From positions 965,307 through 1,029,306 of the forward strand of contig JADJNY010000001.1 in NCBI GenBank assembly GCA_016714045.1: 64,000 nt of DNA. Direction: 5' to 3'. The stretch comes from Planctomycetota bacterium (lineage in GTDB: Bacteria > Planctomycetota > UBA1135 > GCA-002686595). Under the pieces are notes generated by a model. The model was not told where the DNA came from. It searched no databases and saw only the letters and a list, made by a program, of their open reading frames with translations. A program made the position numbers and the translations under genes. This document shows, one piece after another, positions 17,188 through 26,874 of this stretch (position 1 is the first letter of the stretch; every line of letters starts with the position of its first letter).

Positions 17188-18777
17188 ATGAACAAACTTC
17201 TCTCGAGCCTCGTCTGCGTCGCTGCCGCGTGTGCGCCGGCGACCGTGCCTTCGTCCACCGGCCCCGTCGACGTCTCCGAATCCGGCGTCGGCGTGTCCGC
17301 GCCGCCCCAGGTGGCGCCCATCGGGCCGAACGAGTCGGGCGAGGTGGACCTCGGCGGCGTGCTCGTGCCCGATCCGCGCGCGCTGCGCGCCCGGGGCGTG
17401 ACCGTCGAGCCGCGCTCGCGGTCGCTCGTCACGGCCGCGACGAAGACGCCGGCGAACCTCGGCGGGCGCGTCGACACGCTCAGCATGCTCAGCGCGGGCC
17501 AGATGAAGAGCCTCGGCAGCCGCCGCGTCGCGCGCGCCTACCCCGTCCCGGGCGTCGCCGGGATGTACACGATCACGCTGAACAACACGGGCTCGGGCTG
17601 GCAGGAGACGTTCCTGCTCCAGGTGCCCGCCGTGCCCGCCACGACGCCGTCGCCGCTGCTCGTGTGCTTCCACAAGTTCGGTGTGTCGCAGAACGACATC
17701 CTGACGCGCACGACGTTCTTCCAGGAGGCACAGGCACGCAACTGGTTCTGCGTCGCGCCGCTCGGCGCCGCCCAGGTGTCCTTCAGCTCGCTCGAGAGCC
17801 AGATCAACGTCCGCGCGGTGCTCGACTACGTCACCGGTGTCTTCAACATCGATCGCTCGCGCGTCTACGGCGCCGGGTTCTCGATGGGTGGCGGCTCCGT
17901 CACCAGCTACGCCGCGCGGCACCTCGACCCGAACGGCCTGCTCTTCGCCGCGATCGCGAACCACACGGGCGGAGTCGCGCTCCCGCACACCTACGCGAAC
18001 GAACCCGACGACGCCGACGCGGACGACAACGTGCCGAACTTCGGCGACAACCTCGAGGTGCCCGACATCCTCGACTTCTGGTACGGCGGCGCGCCCCAGA
18101 CGAACGCGTTCGCGTACCTGCGCTGCTCGATGATGGACCTCGACCCGCTGACCGGGGCGGTCGCGCCGGGCACGAACATGGCGCGCAACCTCGCGCACGT
18201 GCCGATCCTGAACTGGCTCGCCGCGGGCGACCCGATGGTCTACCTCTACGAGCAGACCGACGAGTTCCAGAAGCACATCCAGCACCAGAACACGCAGAAC
18301 ACCCTCGTGATCGCGCCGGGCACGGTGCACAGCTGGAACACGCTCGACGAGACCGCCGTGTGCAACTGGCTCGCGCAGTTCACGCTCCAGCTCCCGTCGC
18401 AGGGCAGCCTGCTCGCCGACCAGGACGGCAGCTGGCTCCGCTTCCAGGTGCACCAGGACCAGGCCGGTGACTTCACGCCCTTCACGTGGAACGCGGTCGT
18501 TGCGACGAACCGTCTCACGCTGAGCGCTACCCGCAACCTCCAGTCGCTGACCGTCGACACGGCCGGGCTCGGACTCGCGGCCGGATCCACCCTCAGCGTC
18601 GAGCTCTCGACCGTGGACGCGACGGGGGACGAGGTGGTCCTGACGGGCTACGCGCAGGCCCCGAGCAGCGTGCTGCGCGATGGCCAGCCGGCCTCCGCGA
18701 CGTTCGACGGGCAGCTGCACACCGTGCGCATCGTCGAGACCGACGCGCTGCCGCACGTCTGGACCCTGGTGCCTTGA
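17188..18777 (+). CDS. Secreted alpha/beta-hydrolase (PHB-depolymerase/esterase-like)
   Basis: 529 residues. Begins MNKLLSSLVCVAAACAPATV, a lipoprotein-like signal (Cys about residue 15). The catalytic core shows the nucleophile elbow GFSMGGGSVTSYAARHLDP (Ser about residue 232), a preceding oxyanion-type strand (PLLVCFHKFGVSQNDI) and a late His in APGTVHSWNTLDE, as in PHB-depolymerase/feruloyl-esterase-type hydrolases. The C-terminal 130 residues are beta-rich, perhaps a carbohydrate- or surface-binding domain. A structured 3' region and terminator follow it. Confidence 0.7.
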   Translation: MNKLLSSLVCVAAACAPATVPSSTGPVDVSESGVGVSAPPQVAPIGPNESGEVDLGGVLVPDPRALRARGVTVEPRSRSLVTAATKTPANLGGRVDTLSMLSAGQMKSLGSRRVARAYPVPGVAGMYTITLNNTGSGWQETFLLQVPAVPATTPSPLLVCFHKFGVSQNDILTRTTFFQEAQARNWFCVAPLGAAQVSFSSLESQINVRAVLDYVTGVFNIDRSRVYGAGFSMGGGSVTSYAARHLDPNGLLFAAIANHTGGVALPHTYANEPDDADADDNVPNFGDNLEVPDILDFWYGGAPQTNAFAYLRCSMMDLDPLTGAVAPGTNMARNLAHVPILNWLAAGDPMVYLYEQTDEFQKHIQHQNTQNTLVIAPGTVHSWNTLDETAVCNWLAQFTLQLPSQGSLLADQDGSWLRFQVHQDQAGDFTPFTWNAVVATNRLTLSATRNLQSLTVDTAGLGLAAGSTLSVELSTVDATGDEVVLTGYAQAPSSVLRDGQPASATFDGQLHTVRIVETDALPHVWTLVP

Positions 18778-18841
18778 GCCCGGTCCGGGGCGGCGTTCAC
18801 GCGGCTCCACCGACCCGCGTCGCCGGGCCCGGAAAGCAAGG

Positions 18842-19028
18842 GGGCCGATGATCCGAGGATCACCGGCCCGAGGGAGAGAGGAGTTTCCATCGAGCTTCCC
18901 GGGTACCGCACCGCTCGCAAAGTGCGGCACCTCTCGATGGGACTCACAGTGCGGGTGATTCATCACCACCCGCGCCCAAATCGTAGCTAGCGGAAGAGTT
19001 GAGTGGAGCCCCCCGGGGCTCCTTTTTT
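18842..19028 (+). ncRNA. Candidate structured RNA (three hairpins plus intrinsic terminator)
   Basis: No ORF is supported here, but the stretch 18842-19028 is unusually structured on the + strand. Hairpin 1 (18842-18869) pairs GGGCCG with CGGCCC and TGATCC with GGATCA. Hairpin 2 (18887-18940) has an outer perfect 8-bp stem CCATCGAG/CTCGATGG enclosing GGT-CCGCAC/GTGCGG-ACC. Hairpin 3 (18951-18973) pairs GCGGGTG with CACCCGC. A purine-only linker (18870-18883) separates the first two. It ends in an intrinsic terminator at 19005-19028. It could be a free small RNA or the 3' UTR of the esterase gene. It does not look like 6S, SRP, tmRNA or RNase P RNA. Confidence 0.5.
19005..19028 (+). terminator. 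Intrinsic (rho-independent) terminator
   Basis: Stem GGAGCCC/GGGCTCC with a four-base loop CCCG, followed by six T residues (19023-19028) on the + strand. It is the clearest intrinsic terminator in this very GC-rich window and ends transcription from the esterase gene or from the structured RNA upstream. The opposite strand has no T run, so it is one-directional. Confidence 0.85.
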
Positions 19029-19097
19029 CAGCAGCAGGCAAGTTCCTGCGCCGGTCCCCGCGAGCGCCGTGGGTGTCCAAGCCGGGCGCGGCCGACC

Positions 19098-19649
19098 TCA
19101 GGAGGGCTTCCGCGGGGGAATCTGGCTCAGGCCGCGCTCCCAGTCGGTGCGTTCCTCTCGAGCGAGGTCCTTTCCGAGGTGCTCCAGAAGCCAGGCCAAG
19201 CCGGACCGGGCGGCTCCCGTCCCCCCGCCCTCGCCCTTCGCGCCCGAACTCGGGGTGGGCAGCGCCGGGGCGCTCGGCGGGGGCCTGAGCACGGTCGCGA
19301 GGAGCATCAGGCTCTCGACCTCGTCCGCATCGAGCACCGCGGGATCCCAGCCCGCGAGTTGGAGCAGCCGCTCTCCGTCCGGCCCCGGGACCTGCACGAG
19401 AAGCCGATCCGAGGGGAGCGCCGTCGGGAGCGGGCCGACCGGATCGGGGTGGAGCGCATCGGGGTCCTGGAGCTCGCGCCGGGGGTCGATCTCGACCTCG
19501 CTCGTCCAAGTCGTCGCACCCGGGCGCCGACGAGCCAGACCGACCGAGCGGCAGGCGCCGGAGGCCACGAGGAGCTCCAGCCAGCCGTGGGGGGGACCGT
19601 CGGCCGTCGCGAGCAACCGGTCGATCGCCGATCCGAGGCGCGGGTTCAT
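19098..19649 (-). CDS. Hypothetical protein
   Basis: 183 residues, no signal peptide or membrane segment, no family recognised. It begins MNPRLGSAIDRLLATADGPP, has a central region with several beta-type stretches (DRLLVQVPGPDGERLLQLAG), a Pro/Gly-rich linker (about residues 125-145) and a charged C-terminus. It is divergent from the cupin gene across 79 nt and convergent with the structured RNA/terminator region. GC-rich third codon positions support real coding. Confidence 0.5.
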   Translation of the reverse strand: MNPRLGSAIDRLLATADGPPHGWLELLVASGACRSVGLARRRPGATTWTSEVEIDPRRELQDPDALHPDPVGPLPTALPSDRLLVQVPGPDGERLLQLAGWDPAVLDADEVESLMLLATVLRPPPSAPALPTPSSGAKGEGGGTGAARSGLAWLLEHLGKDLAREERTDWERGLSQIPPRKPS

Positions 19650-19728
19650 CCCCGCGGCTATCGGCAGAACGGCGAAGCTCGCTCCAGGGGCGCGCGGCGA
19701 CCCCGCAGCGCACGCTATCCTGGTCCCG

Positions 19729-20133
19729 ATGCAGATCGAAGGGCTGGAACTGGCCGTGCGGCGGTCGGAGCTCGCCTGGCGCCCGACGCGCCACGCGGGG
19801 ATCGCCTGGTCTCCGCTCCATCTCGGGGGCGAAGGCTCCGGCTCGGAGCGCGACTCCGTGGTCTTGATCCGGATGGACCCGGGCTGCGGGTATCCCGCCC
19901 ACGAGCACCTCGACTGCGAGGACGTCTTCCTGCTCCAGGGGGGCTATCGCGACGAGTACGGCGAGCACCGCGCCGGGGGCTACGTGCGCTACGCCTCCGG
20001 GTCGCGGCACGCCCCGATCGCCCTCGGTCGGAAGGACCTCCCTCCCGGCCCCGACAACCCCGCCTGCATCCTCTTCGCCGTCGCACGCGGCGGGGTGCGG
20101 GTCCTCGACGACGCGCGGGCCTCCGAGCGCTGA
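19729..20133 (+). CDS. ChrR-type cupin protein
   Basis: 134 residues forming one cupin domain. Metal ligands are visible in GYPAHEHLDCEDVFLLQGGYRD (His-x-His...Glu) and a second motif ending SGSRHAPI. This arrangement resembles the cupin half of ChrR anti-sigma factors and related anti-sigma-like cupins, which bind zinc. It starts two genes of sulfur amino-acid chemistry (spacing 1 nt to the NifS-like gene), so a dioxygenase accessory or redox-sensing role is plausible but unproven. Confidence 0.75.
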   Translation: MQIEGLELAVRRSELAWRPTRHAGIAWSPLHLGGEGSGSERDSVVLIRMDPGCGYPAHEHLDCEDVFLLQGGYRDEYGEHRAGGYVRYASGSRHAPIALGRKDLPPGPDNPACILFAVARGGVRVLDDARASER

Positions 20134-20134
20134 C

Positions 20135-21283
20135 ATGACCGCGGATCTCTACTTCGACTACAACGGCTCGACCCCCGTCCACCCCGAGGTCCGGCGCGTC
20201 GCGCTCGAGCTCCACGAGCGCGAGTTCGGCAACGCCTCCGCGGCCCACCCGGAAGGACGTCGCGCGCGCGAGCGCATCGACCGCGCCCGCGCCGTCGTCG
20301 CCCGCGCGCTCCACGCCGCGCCGGACGAGATCTTTCTGACGTCGGGGGGCACCGAGTCGAACAATTGGGCGCTGCAGGGCTCCGTGCCGCGCGAGGGACG
20401 GCGCCACGTCCTCGTCAGCGCGATCGAGCACAAGTCCGTGCTCGCGACGGCGCGCGCGCTCGAGGCCGCGGGGGCGATGTTGACCGTCGTGCCGGTCGAT
20501 CGCAGCGGTCGGGTGCGCCTCGATGCGGTCGAGGCTGCATTGCGTGCGGACACCGCGCTCGTCTCGCTGATGCACGCGAACAACGAGACGGGCGTGCTCC
20601 AACCGGTGCACGAAGTGGGCGCGCTGTGTCGCGCGCGCGGCGTGCGCTTCCACGTCGACGCCGTCTGCGCGCTGGGCCGCGAGCGCCTCGACGTCGATCG
20701 GCTCGAATGCGACCTGCTCAGCCTTTCGAGCCACAAGCTCTACGCGCCGAAGGGCACGGGCATCCTCTACGTCCGCCGCGGGACGGAGCTACGCCCGCTC
20801 GTCCACGGCTGCGGACAGCAGTGCGGGATGCGCGGGGGCACCGAGAACACGCCCGGGATCGCCGCGTTCGCGCGCGCGCTCGAGCTGCTCGAAGCGAGCG
20901 CGTTCCCGCCGCCCGCCGCCCTCGCAGCGCTGCGCGACGAGCTGTGGGAGCGGATCGTCGCGCGCTTCCCGGCCGCGCGTCAGAACGGCGCGGGGCCGCG
21001 GCTCGCGAACACGCTGAACGTCTGCTTCCCAGGACACCGCGCGTTCGAAGTGCAGGAAGCGCTCGGCGCGCTCGGGATCAGCGTGTCCGCCGGCGCCGCC
21101 GCGGCCACCGCGGCGCCGTCGCACGTGCTCCTCGCGATGGGCCTCTCCGAGGACGACGCGCGCGCGAGCGTGCGCTTCAGCCTCGGATCGGGCACGACGC
21201 GCGAGAGCCTCGCCCAGCTCGTCGCCGCGCTCGAGTCCGTGCTGCGCGCCGAGACCGTTTCGAGCCCTGGAGCCCGCCGATGA
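20135..21283 (+). CDS. NifS/CsdA-like class V aminotransferase lacking the catalytic cysteine
   Basis: PLP enzyme of the cysteine-desulfurase fold, 382 residues. Fold markers: LTSGGTESNNWAL, HANNETGVLQPV, the PLP lysine in LSSHKLYAPKGTG (about residue 202), and RGGTENTPGIAAF. In true desulfurases the flexible loop carries the persulfide Cys (SSGSAC or SAGAAC); here it reads VSAGAAAATAAPSHVLLAMG, with Ala at the Cys position and a shortened loop. It is coupled (ATGA) to cysteine dioxygenase. Since the loop Cys of E. coli CsdB is needed for cysteine but not for cysteine sulfinate or selenocysteine, I infer a cysteine-sulfinate desulfinase (or selenocysteine lyase) activity. Confidence 0.85.
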   Translation: MTADLYFDYNGSTPVHPEVRRVALELHEREFGNASAAHPEGRRARERIDRARAVVARALHAAPDEIFLTSGGTESNNWALQGSVPREGRRHVLVSAIEHKSVLATARALEAAGAMLTVVPVDRSGRVRLDAVEAALRADTALVSLMHANNETGVLQPVHEVGALCRARGVRFHVDAVCALGRERLDVDRLECDLLSLSSHKLYAPKGTGILYVRRGTELRPLVHGCGQQCGMRGGTENTPGIAAFARALELLEASAFPPPAALAALRDELWERIVARFPAARQNGAGPRLANTLNVCFPGHRAFEVQEALGALGISVSAGAAAATAAPSHVLLAMGLSEDDARASVRFSLGSGTTRESLAQLVAALESVLRAETVSSPGARR

Positions 21284-21828
21284 ACCCCGCCCCGATCGAC
21301 GCCCTCGTCCAAGCCCTGCTCGCCGAGTTCCAGGAGGACCCGCGCGGGCGCCGCGCGGCGCAGCGACTCTCCGCGTACGCCGAGGCGCACGAGGACTGGA
21401 AGCGCTTCGCGCACTTCAAGCCCGACACGTACACCCGCAACCTCGTCGCGCGCAACGAGCACTTCGAAATGCTCGTCCTGTGCTGGAGTCCGGGGCAAGC
21501 GAGCCCGATCCACGACCACGCGGGGCAGCACTGCTGGATGGGGATCCTCGACGGGGTCGTGGAGGAGACGCAGTTCGAGTTCCCCGCCGAGACCGGCGGT
21601 CCGCTTCGGGAGCGCGCGACGCGCTCCTTCTCCCGCGGCAAGGTGGCCTACATCCACGACGACATCGGCCTGCACCGCGTGCGACCGGGGCCCGGCTCGT
21701 TCGGCGTTTCCTTGCACCTCTACTCGAAGCCAATCGACACGTGCCGCGTCTTCGACCCCGCGACCGGCGCCGTGCTCGAGAAGACGCTGCTCTACCACTC
21801 CGTGGCCGGCGTGCTCGCCGCGCGCTAG
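21280..21828 (+). CDS. Cysteine dioxygenase, type I
   Basis: Iron-dependent cupin oxidising cysteine to cysteine sulfinate; 182 residues, normal for bacterial CDO. Iron ligands appear as IHDHAGQHCWMG (two His) and DDIGLHRVRP (third His). The Cys of the Cys-Tyr cofactor (HCW, as in mammalian Cys93) and the partner Tyr in SLHLYSKPIDTCRVFD are both present, so the crosslinked form is likely. Its ATG overlaps the stop of the NifS-like gene by 4 nt. Substrate could also be 3-mercaptopropionate, but the conserved crosslink residues favour cysteine. Confidence 0.92.
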   Translation: MNPAPIDALVQALLAEFQEDPRGRRAAQRLSAYAEAHEDWKRFAHFKPDTYTRNLVARNEHFEMLVLCWSPGQASPIHDHAGQHCWMGILDGVVEETQFEFPAETGGPLRERATRSFSRGKVAYIHDDIGLHRVRPGPGSFGVSLHLYSKPIDTCRVFDPATGAVLEKTLLYHSVAGVLAAR

Positions 21829-21852
21829 GCCGCGGGTCTGGGCCCGAAACAC

Positions 21853-21890
21853 GGCGACGCGCCGTTCCGTTGCCGGACAGGCGCGTCGCC
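21853..21890. terminator. GC hairpin downstream of cysteine dioxygenase
   Basis: Perfect 11-bp inverted repeat GGCGACGCGCC / GGCGCGTCGCC with a 16-nt loop, 25 nt after the dioxygenase stop. No T run follows, so it may be a stabilising 3' hairpin or a non-canonical terminator rather than a true intrinsic one. Confidence 0.45.
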
Positions 21891-22071
21891 GCTCTCTCGG
21901 TAATTCCCCCTTGCCGATCCGTGCCTCCGGGGAGTCACGGGTGGCAGCGCGAGACCCTCCGAGCCGCGGGAAGTTGCGGCGTACGGGCCTCGCCCAGGTA
22001 GAAACGCGGTGCGGGCTCGGACCCGCCACGGAATTCGACTTTTCTCGCGCGCGCCCGCCGAAAGGCGCGCC

Positions 22072-22100
22072 TTGACCTCGTTTCGAGAGGGGGATAGAGT
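22072..22100 (+). promoter_or_regulatory. Sigma-70-type promoter of the tRNA gene
   Basis: TTGACC (22072-22077), a 17-nt spacer and TAGAGT (22095-22100), placed to start transcription a few bases before the mature tRNA at 22116. This is the best sigma-70 match noticed in the window. Confidence 0.7.
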
Positions 22101-22115
22101 CCTCGCCCCTCGTGG

Positions 22116-22192
22116 GGCGGCGTAGCTCAGCTGGTTAGAGCGTCGGAATCATAATCCGTAGGTCGGGGGTTCGAATCCCTCCGCCGCTACCA
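22116..22192 (+). tRNA. tRNA-Met (anticodon CAT)
   Basis: 77-nt cloverleaf with genome-encoded CCA. Acceptor stem GGCGGCG pairs with CGCCGCT (first pair G-U); D arm GCTC...GAGC with GG in the loop; anticodon loop ATCATAA between CGGA and TCCG; T arm contains TTCGAAT. The G1-U72 pair and lack of the three G-C anticodon pairs argue against an initiator tRNA. It is elongator tRNA-Met, or tRNA-Ile2 whose C34 is modified to lysidine; sequence alone does not settle this. Confidence 0.9.
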
Positions 22193-22210
22193 CCCACCCG
22201 CGGCGCGCGT

Positions 22211-23185
22211 TCACGCGCCGCCGCTCGCGCGCACGATCGTCGCGAGCGCGCGGATCCAGCTCGGATGCGCGTTCAGGGCGGGGACGACCACGAGTTCGCG
22301 TCCGCCCGCGGCGCGGAACTCCTCCGCGAGACCGATCGCGATCTCCTCCAGCGTCTCGAGGCAGTCGGCCGCGAAGCCGGGGAGCACGACGGCGACTCGT
22401 TCGCCGCGGCGCGCGTGCTCGGCGAGCACGTCCTTCGTGGCGGGACCGAGCCACTTGCCGGGGCCGAACTTCGACTGGTAGGCGAGCGTCCAGCGCTCGG
22501 TTCCGAGGTCCAGGGCGCGCGCCAGCGCCGCGGCCGTCCGCTCGCACTCGGACGCGTACGGGTCGCCCCGGCGCACGTAGCGCTCCGGCAGTCCGTGGAA
22601 GCTGAACACGTGGTGGTCGACGGGCCCGCGCACGTGCTCCCGCGTGCGGACCGCGAGGGCGTCGATGTAGCCGCGCTCGTCGGGGAAGCTCGGCGCCGCG
22701 CGCCAAGGCACGCGCACGCGGCCGGCGGCTTCGAGCTCGCGGACGCGCTCGATCGTCGTGCCGTTCGTCGTGTCGCTGTACTGCGGGTAGAGGGGGAGGA
22801 GCAGGAGTTCGCGCACGCCCTGCGCCTCGAGCTCCGCGCACCCGCGTTCGAGGGACGGCTCGCCGTAGCGCATGCCCAGCGCCACGCGGTAGCCGTCGCC
22901 GAGCTCCGCCTGCATCGCCGCGCGCTGCTCGATCGACCAGGCGAGCAGCGGCGACCCGCGATCGCTCCAGACCTTCGCGTAGGCGTGCGCGCTGCGCGGC
23001 GCGCGACGCGGCAGGATCACCCGGCGCAGGAGCGGCAGCCAGAACCAGCGCGGCGCACGGACGACCTTGGGGTCGGAGAGGAACTCGTCGAGGAACCGTT
23101 GCACGTCGGCCGTGCTCGGGCTCGCCGGCGTGCCGAGGTTCGAGAGCAGGACGCCGCGCGGCGCGACGGGGGAGCGCTCAGCCAT
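22211..23185 (-). CDS. hemH: Ferrochelatase
   Basis: Inserts Fe(II) into protoporphyrin (or coproporphyrin) at the end of haem synthesis. 324 residues from ATG 23185: MAERSPVAPRGVLLSNLGTP matches the family start; further signatures are FLDEFLSDPKVV, GMRYGEPS, the active-site His in HHVFSFHGLPERYV and the conserved Glu in GFAADCLETLEEIA. The start overlaps the upstream lipoprotein stop by 8 nt, so the two are co-translated. Confidence 0.95.
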   Translation of the reverse strand: MAERSPVAPRGVLLSNLGTPASPSTADVQRFLDEFLSDPKVVRAPRWFWLPLLRRVILPRRAPRSAHAYAKVWSDRGSPLLAWSIEQRAAMQAELGDGYRVALGMRYGEPSLERGCAELEAQGVRELLLLPLYPQYSDTTNGTTIERVRELEAAGRVRVPWRAAPSFPDERGYIDALAVRTREHVRGPVDHHVFSFHGLPERYVRRGDPYASECERTAAALARALDLGTERWTLAYQSKFGPGKWLGPATKDVLAEHARRGERVAVVLPGFAADCLETLEEIAIGLAEEFRAAGGRELVVVPALNAHPSWIRALATIVRASGGA

Positions 23186-23684
23186 CGAGTTTGACTCCCT
23201 GGTGGTACTCGCCCGTGCGCGCGGCGTCGACACTGCCGTCCTCGTTCGTGAACTCCCAGTGCCCCGCGCGGAGACCTGCCGTATAGAGGCCGTGCTCGGC
23301 GACGACGCCGTTCGCGTGCCAGAAGGTCCACTCGCCCTCGCGCTCCGAGCTCGCCGTCTGCGCGTTCCAGCGTCGTTCGCCCCGCGAACGCAGCTGACCG
23401 TTCGGCGCGTACTGGGTCCAGGAGCCCGTCCGGCGACCCGCGGAATAGGAGCCCTCCTCCCGCAGCTCGCCGTTGGGGTAGCGGAAGCTCCAGTGCCCCT
23501 CGCGGGCACGGGACAGGACGCCGCGGTCTCCGCGTGCGCGCACGAGGCCGTCGTCCGTCGCCAGCGTCGCCTCACGCGCGCAGGCCGCAGCGAGGAGCGC
23601 GACGAGGGCCAGCCCGCCGACGCTTCGCCGCGGGAGCGGCGATCCCAGCGCGGGAGCCCTGAAGTCGCGTGAGGAAGGAGTCAC
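23178..23684 (-). CDS. MORN-repeat lipoprotein
   Basis: 168 residues from a GTG at 23684. Lipoprotein signal ending ALVALLAAACARE (Cys about residue 33). The mature part consists of MORN-type repeats, for example GHWSFRYPNGELREEGSYSA, GSWTQYAPNGQLRSRGERRW, GEWTFWHANGVVAEHGLYTA and GHWEFTNEDG. Similar proteins are often labelled YwqK-family antitoxins, but no toxin is present here. Coupled to hemH through an 8-nt overlap. Confidence 0.75.
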   Translation of the reverse strand: MTPSSRDFRAPALGSPLPRRSVGGLALVALLAAACAREATLATDDGLVRARGDRGVLSRAREGHWSFRYPNGELREEGSYSAGRRTGSWTQYAPNGQLRSRGERRWNAQTASSEREGEWTFWHANGVVAEHGLYTAGLRAGHWEFTNEDGSVDAARTGEYHQGVKLDG

Positions 23685-23973
23685 GCCGCGAGGATGGCGC
23701 GCCCGAACGTGCGCGTCCAGGGGCGGCCGGGGCGGGCCGGCGCGAGGCCGGGCGCGCGGTCGGACGTTCACCTTCGAGCGCCAGTGCGGAACCCCGCGCG
23801 TTTTTTTTGCTTGCGAAACCGGGGGCCGCTCAGCAAAAGAAAGCGCTGTTCCCGGCGCTTCGGTCCCTTTCCGACCGCCGGCCCCCCACCCGACCTTCCC
23901 TCCACGAGCTCCCCACCGGCGGGCATCCTCCCCGCGCCGACCGATCGCTTCCGGCTCGGCAACGAGGACCACC

Positions 23974-24240
23974 ATGCAGTTCCGAGACGCGCAGTCTGCT
24001 CCCCGTTCGATTGCTGGCACGGCGAACGACGCGATGGTCGAACCCGACGTCGCCGGGCACGTGTTGCGGGCTTCCGAGGATTTCGACGGCGACTTCGATT
24101 TCGACTTCGACCTCGACGACGACGATGACGAGGACGACGAGGAAGCCGAGGACGACGACGAGGACGACGACGACGATGAGGAGGACGACGACTACTTCCT
24201 CGACGACGACGAAGAAGAAGAGGGAGACAACGAAGAGTGA
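23974..24240 (+). CDS. Extremely acidic small protein
   Basis: 88 residues. The first 33 are ordinary; from residue 34 on almost every residue is Asp or Glu with a few Phe (EDFDGDFDFDFDLDDDDD, ending DDDEEEEGDNEE). A GAGGA sequence sits about eight bases before the ATG. No family recognised. Such tails can bind cations or act as nucleic-acid mimics. The repeated GAC/GAG codons could also be a low-complexity expansion. Confidence 0.6.
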   Translation: MQFRDAQSAPRSIAGTANDAMVEPDVAGHVLRASEDFDGDFDFDFDLDDDDDEDDEEAEDDDEDDDDDEEDDDYFLDDDEEEEGDNEE

Positions 24241-24342
24241 CGGCGCGGGCCGCGTCCACTCGCCCTGTCGCGCAGCGCGCCCTGGCTTTCCGCCGGGGCG
24301 CGGCGCTTTTCGGCCCCGCGCCGCTGCGTTCGAGGGGACGTG

Positions 24343-25011
24343 ATGCGCCCGGCTCCGAGTGAGCTGCGCGCGCTCGCGCGCCGCGACCCCGCGCTGGGGG
24401 CGTGGCTCCGGCGGCTCGAGCCATTTCCGGGCTTCCCGGACCCGCGCAGTCCGCGGCAGCGAACGCACTACGACGCGCTTGCGAGCGCGATCGTGTACCA
24501 GCAGCTCTCCACGCAGGCGGCGAACACGATCTGGAGGCGCGCTTCGGAGCTCACGCCCGGCGTGCGTTTCCCGCGACCCGACGAGGTGCTGGAGCTCGCC
24601 GACGAGCGCCTGCGCGGCGCCGGGCTCTCGCGCGCGAAGGTCGCGGCGCTGAAGGACCTCGCGCGCCGGATCGAGGGGCGCGAGCTCCCTGTCCGTTCGT
24701 TCGCGCGCCTCGACGACGACGCGATCGTCGAGCGCCTCGTCGAAGTGCGCGGCATCGGCGCGTGGACCGCGCAGATGTTTCTCCTCTTCCGCCTCGGACG
24801 GCTCGACGTGCTCGCACCGGGCGATCTGGGTATCCAGGAGGGCGTGCGGCTCCTCGACGGCCTCGCGGAGCGGCCGACGCCGCGCGCGGTCGAGGAACGC
24901 GCCGAACGGTGGCGCCCGCTGCGCTCCGTCGGCTGCTGGATGATGTGGCGGCTCGTCGATCACGCGCGCCGCGCAGCCACAGCTCCTGGCCGCGGGAAGG
25001 CGGCGCGCTAG
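24343..25011 (+). CDS. DNA-3-methyladenine glycosylase II (AlkA-like HhH-GPD)
   Basis: Base-excision repair glycosylase removing alkylated bases; 222 residues. HhH-GPD signatures: ASAIVYQQLSTQAANTIWRR, ALKDLARRI, the helix-hairpin-helix VEVRGIGAWTAQMFLLF, and the catalytic Asp in LDVLAPGDLGIQEGV. No N-terminal AlkA TBP-like domain, so it resembles the shorter MagIII/AlkA-type enzymes. ATG 24343 is preferred over GTG 24340 because GAGGGG is then five bases upstream. Confidence 0.85.
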   Translation: MRPAPSELRALARRDPALGAWLRRLEPFPGFPDPRSPRQRTHYDALASAIVYQQLSTQAANTIWRRASELTPGVRFPRPDEVLELADERLRGAGLSRAKVAALKDLARRIEGRELPVRSFARLDDDAIVERLVEVRGIGAWTAQMFLLFRLGRLDVLAPGDLGIQEGVRLLDGLAERPTPRAVEERAERWRPLRSVGCWMMWRLVDHARRAATAPGRGKAAR

Positions 25012-25075
25012 ACTCTCCCGTTCGCGCCGCAGAGCGCGAGACCGCCCGACCCCGCCGACCCCGGCGGGATCGGGC

Positions 25076-25157
25076 TCCCTGCTGGGGGCGGCGCGCAGGA
25101 TCGCGCGCCTGAGATGCACCCCTCGAACCTGATCCGGATCATGCCGGCGTAGGAAAA
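25076..25157 (+). promoter_or_regulatory. TPP riboswitch (thi-box) overlapping the thiC ribosome binding site
   Basis: Thiamine-pyrophosphate aptamer. CTGAGA (25109-25114) and ACCTGATCCGGATCATGCC continuing GGCGTAGGAA (25127-25155) match the thi-box nearly base for base. P1 is formed by CCTGC (25078-25082) with GTAGG (25149-25153). AGGA in the 3' strand of P1 is also the Shine-Dalgarno sequence for thiC at 25161, so ligand binding should hide it and repress translation. Confidence 0.93.
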
Positions 25158-25160
25158 GCT

Positions 25161-26783
<1,623 letters not shown>

Positions 26784-26874
26784 GGGAGGGGCGCGGAGGG
26801 GCGGCGCAGCTCGAGGCGAGTTGGACGCGGGTGAGGGGGGTGAGAGCCCGAGGAGAGTGGGGCGCCCAGGCGCA

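Noticed and set aside
18842..19028. Known RNA (6S, SRP, tmRNA, RNase P, cobalamin riboswitch)
   Set aside because: None of their conserved sequences or overall pairing is present.
21518..21836. Second selenoprotein by TGA read-through of the 35-residue membrane peptide at 41836-41943
   Set aside because: The sequence after that TGA has no downstream Cys or Sec-type motif and no GGTC-loop hairpin was seen.
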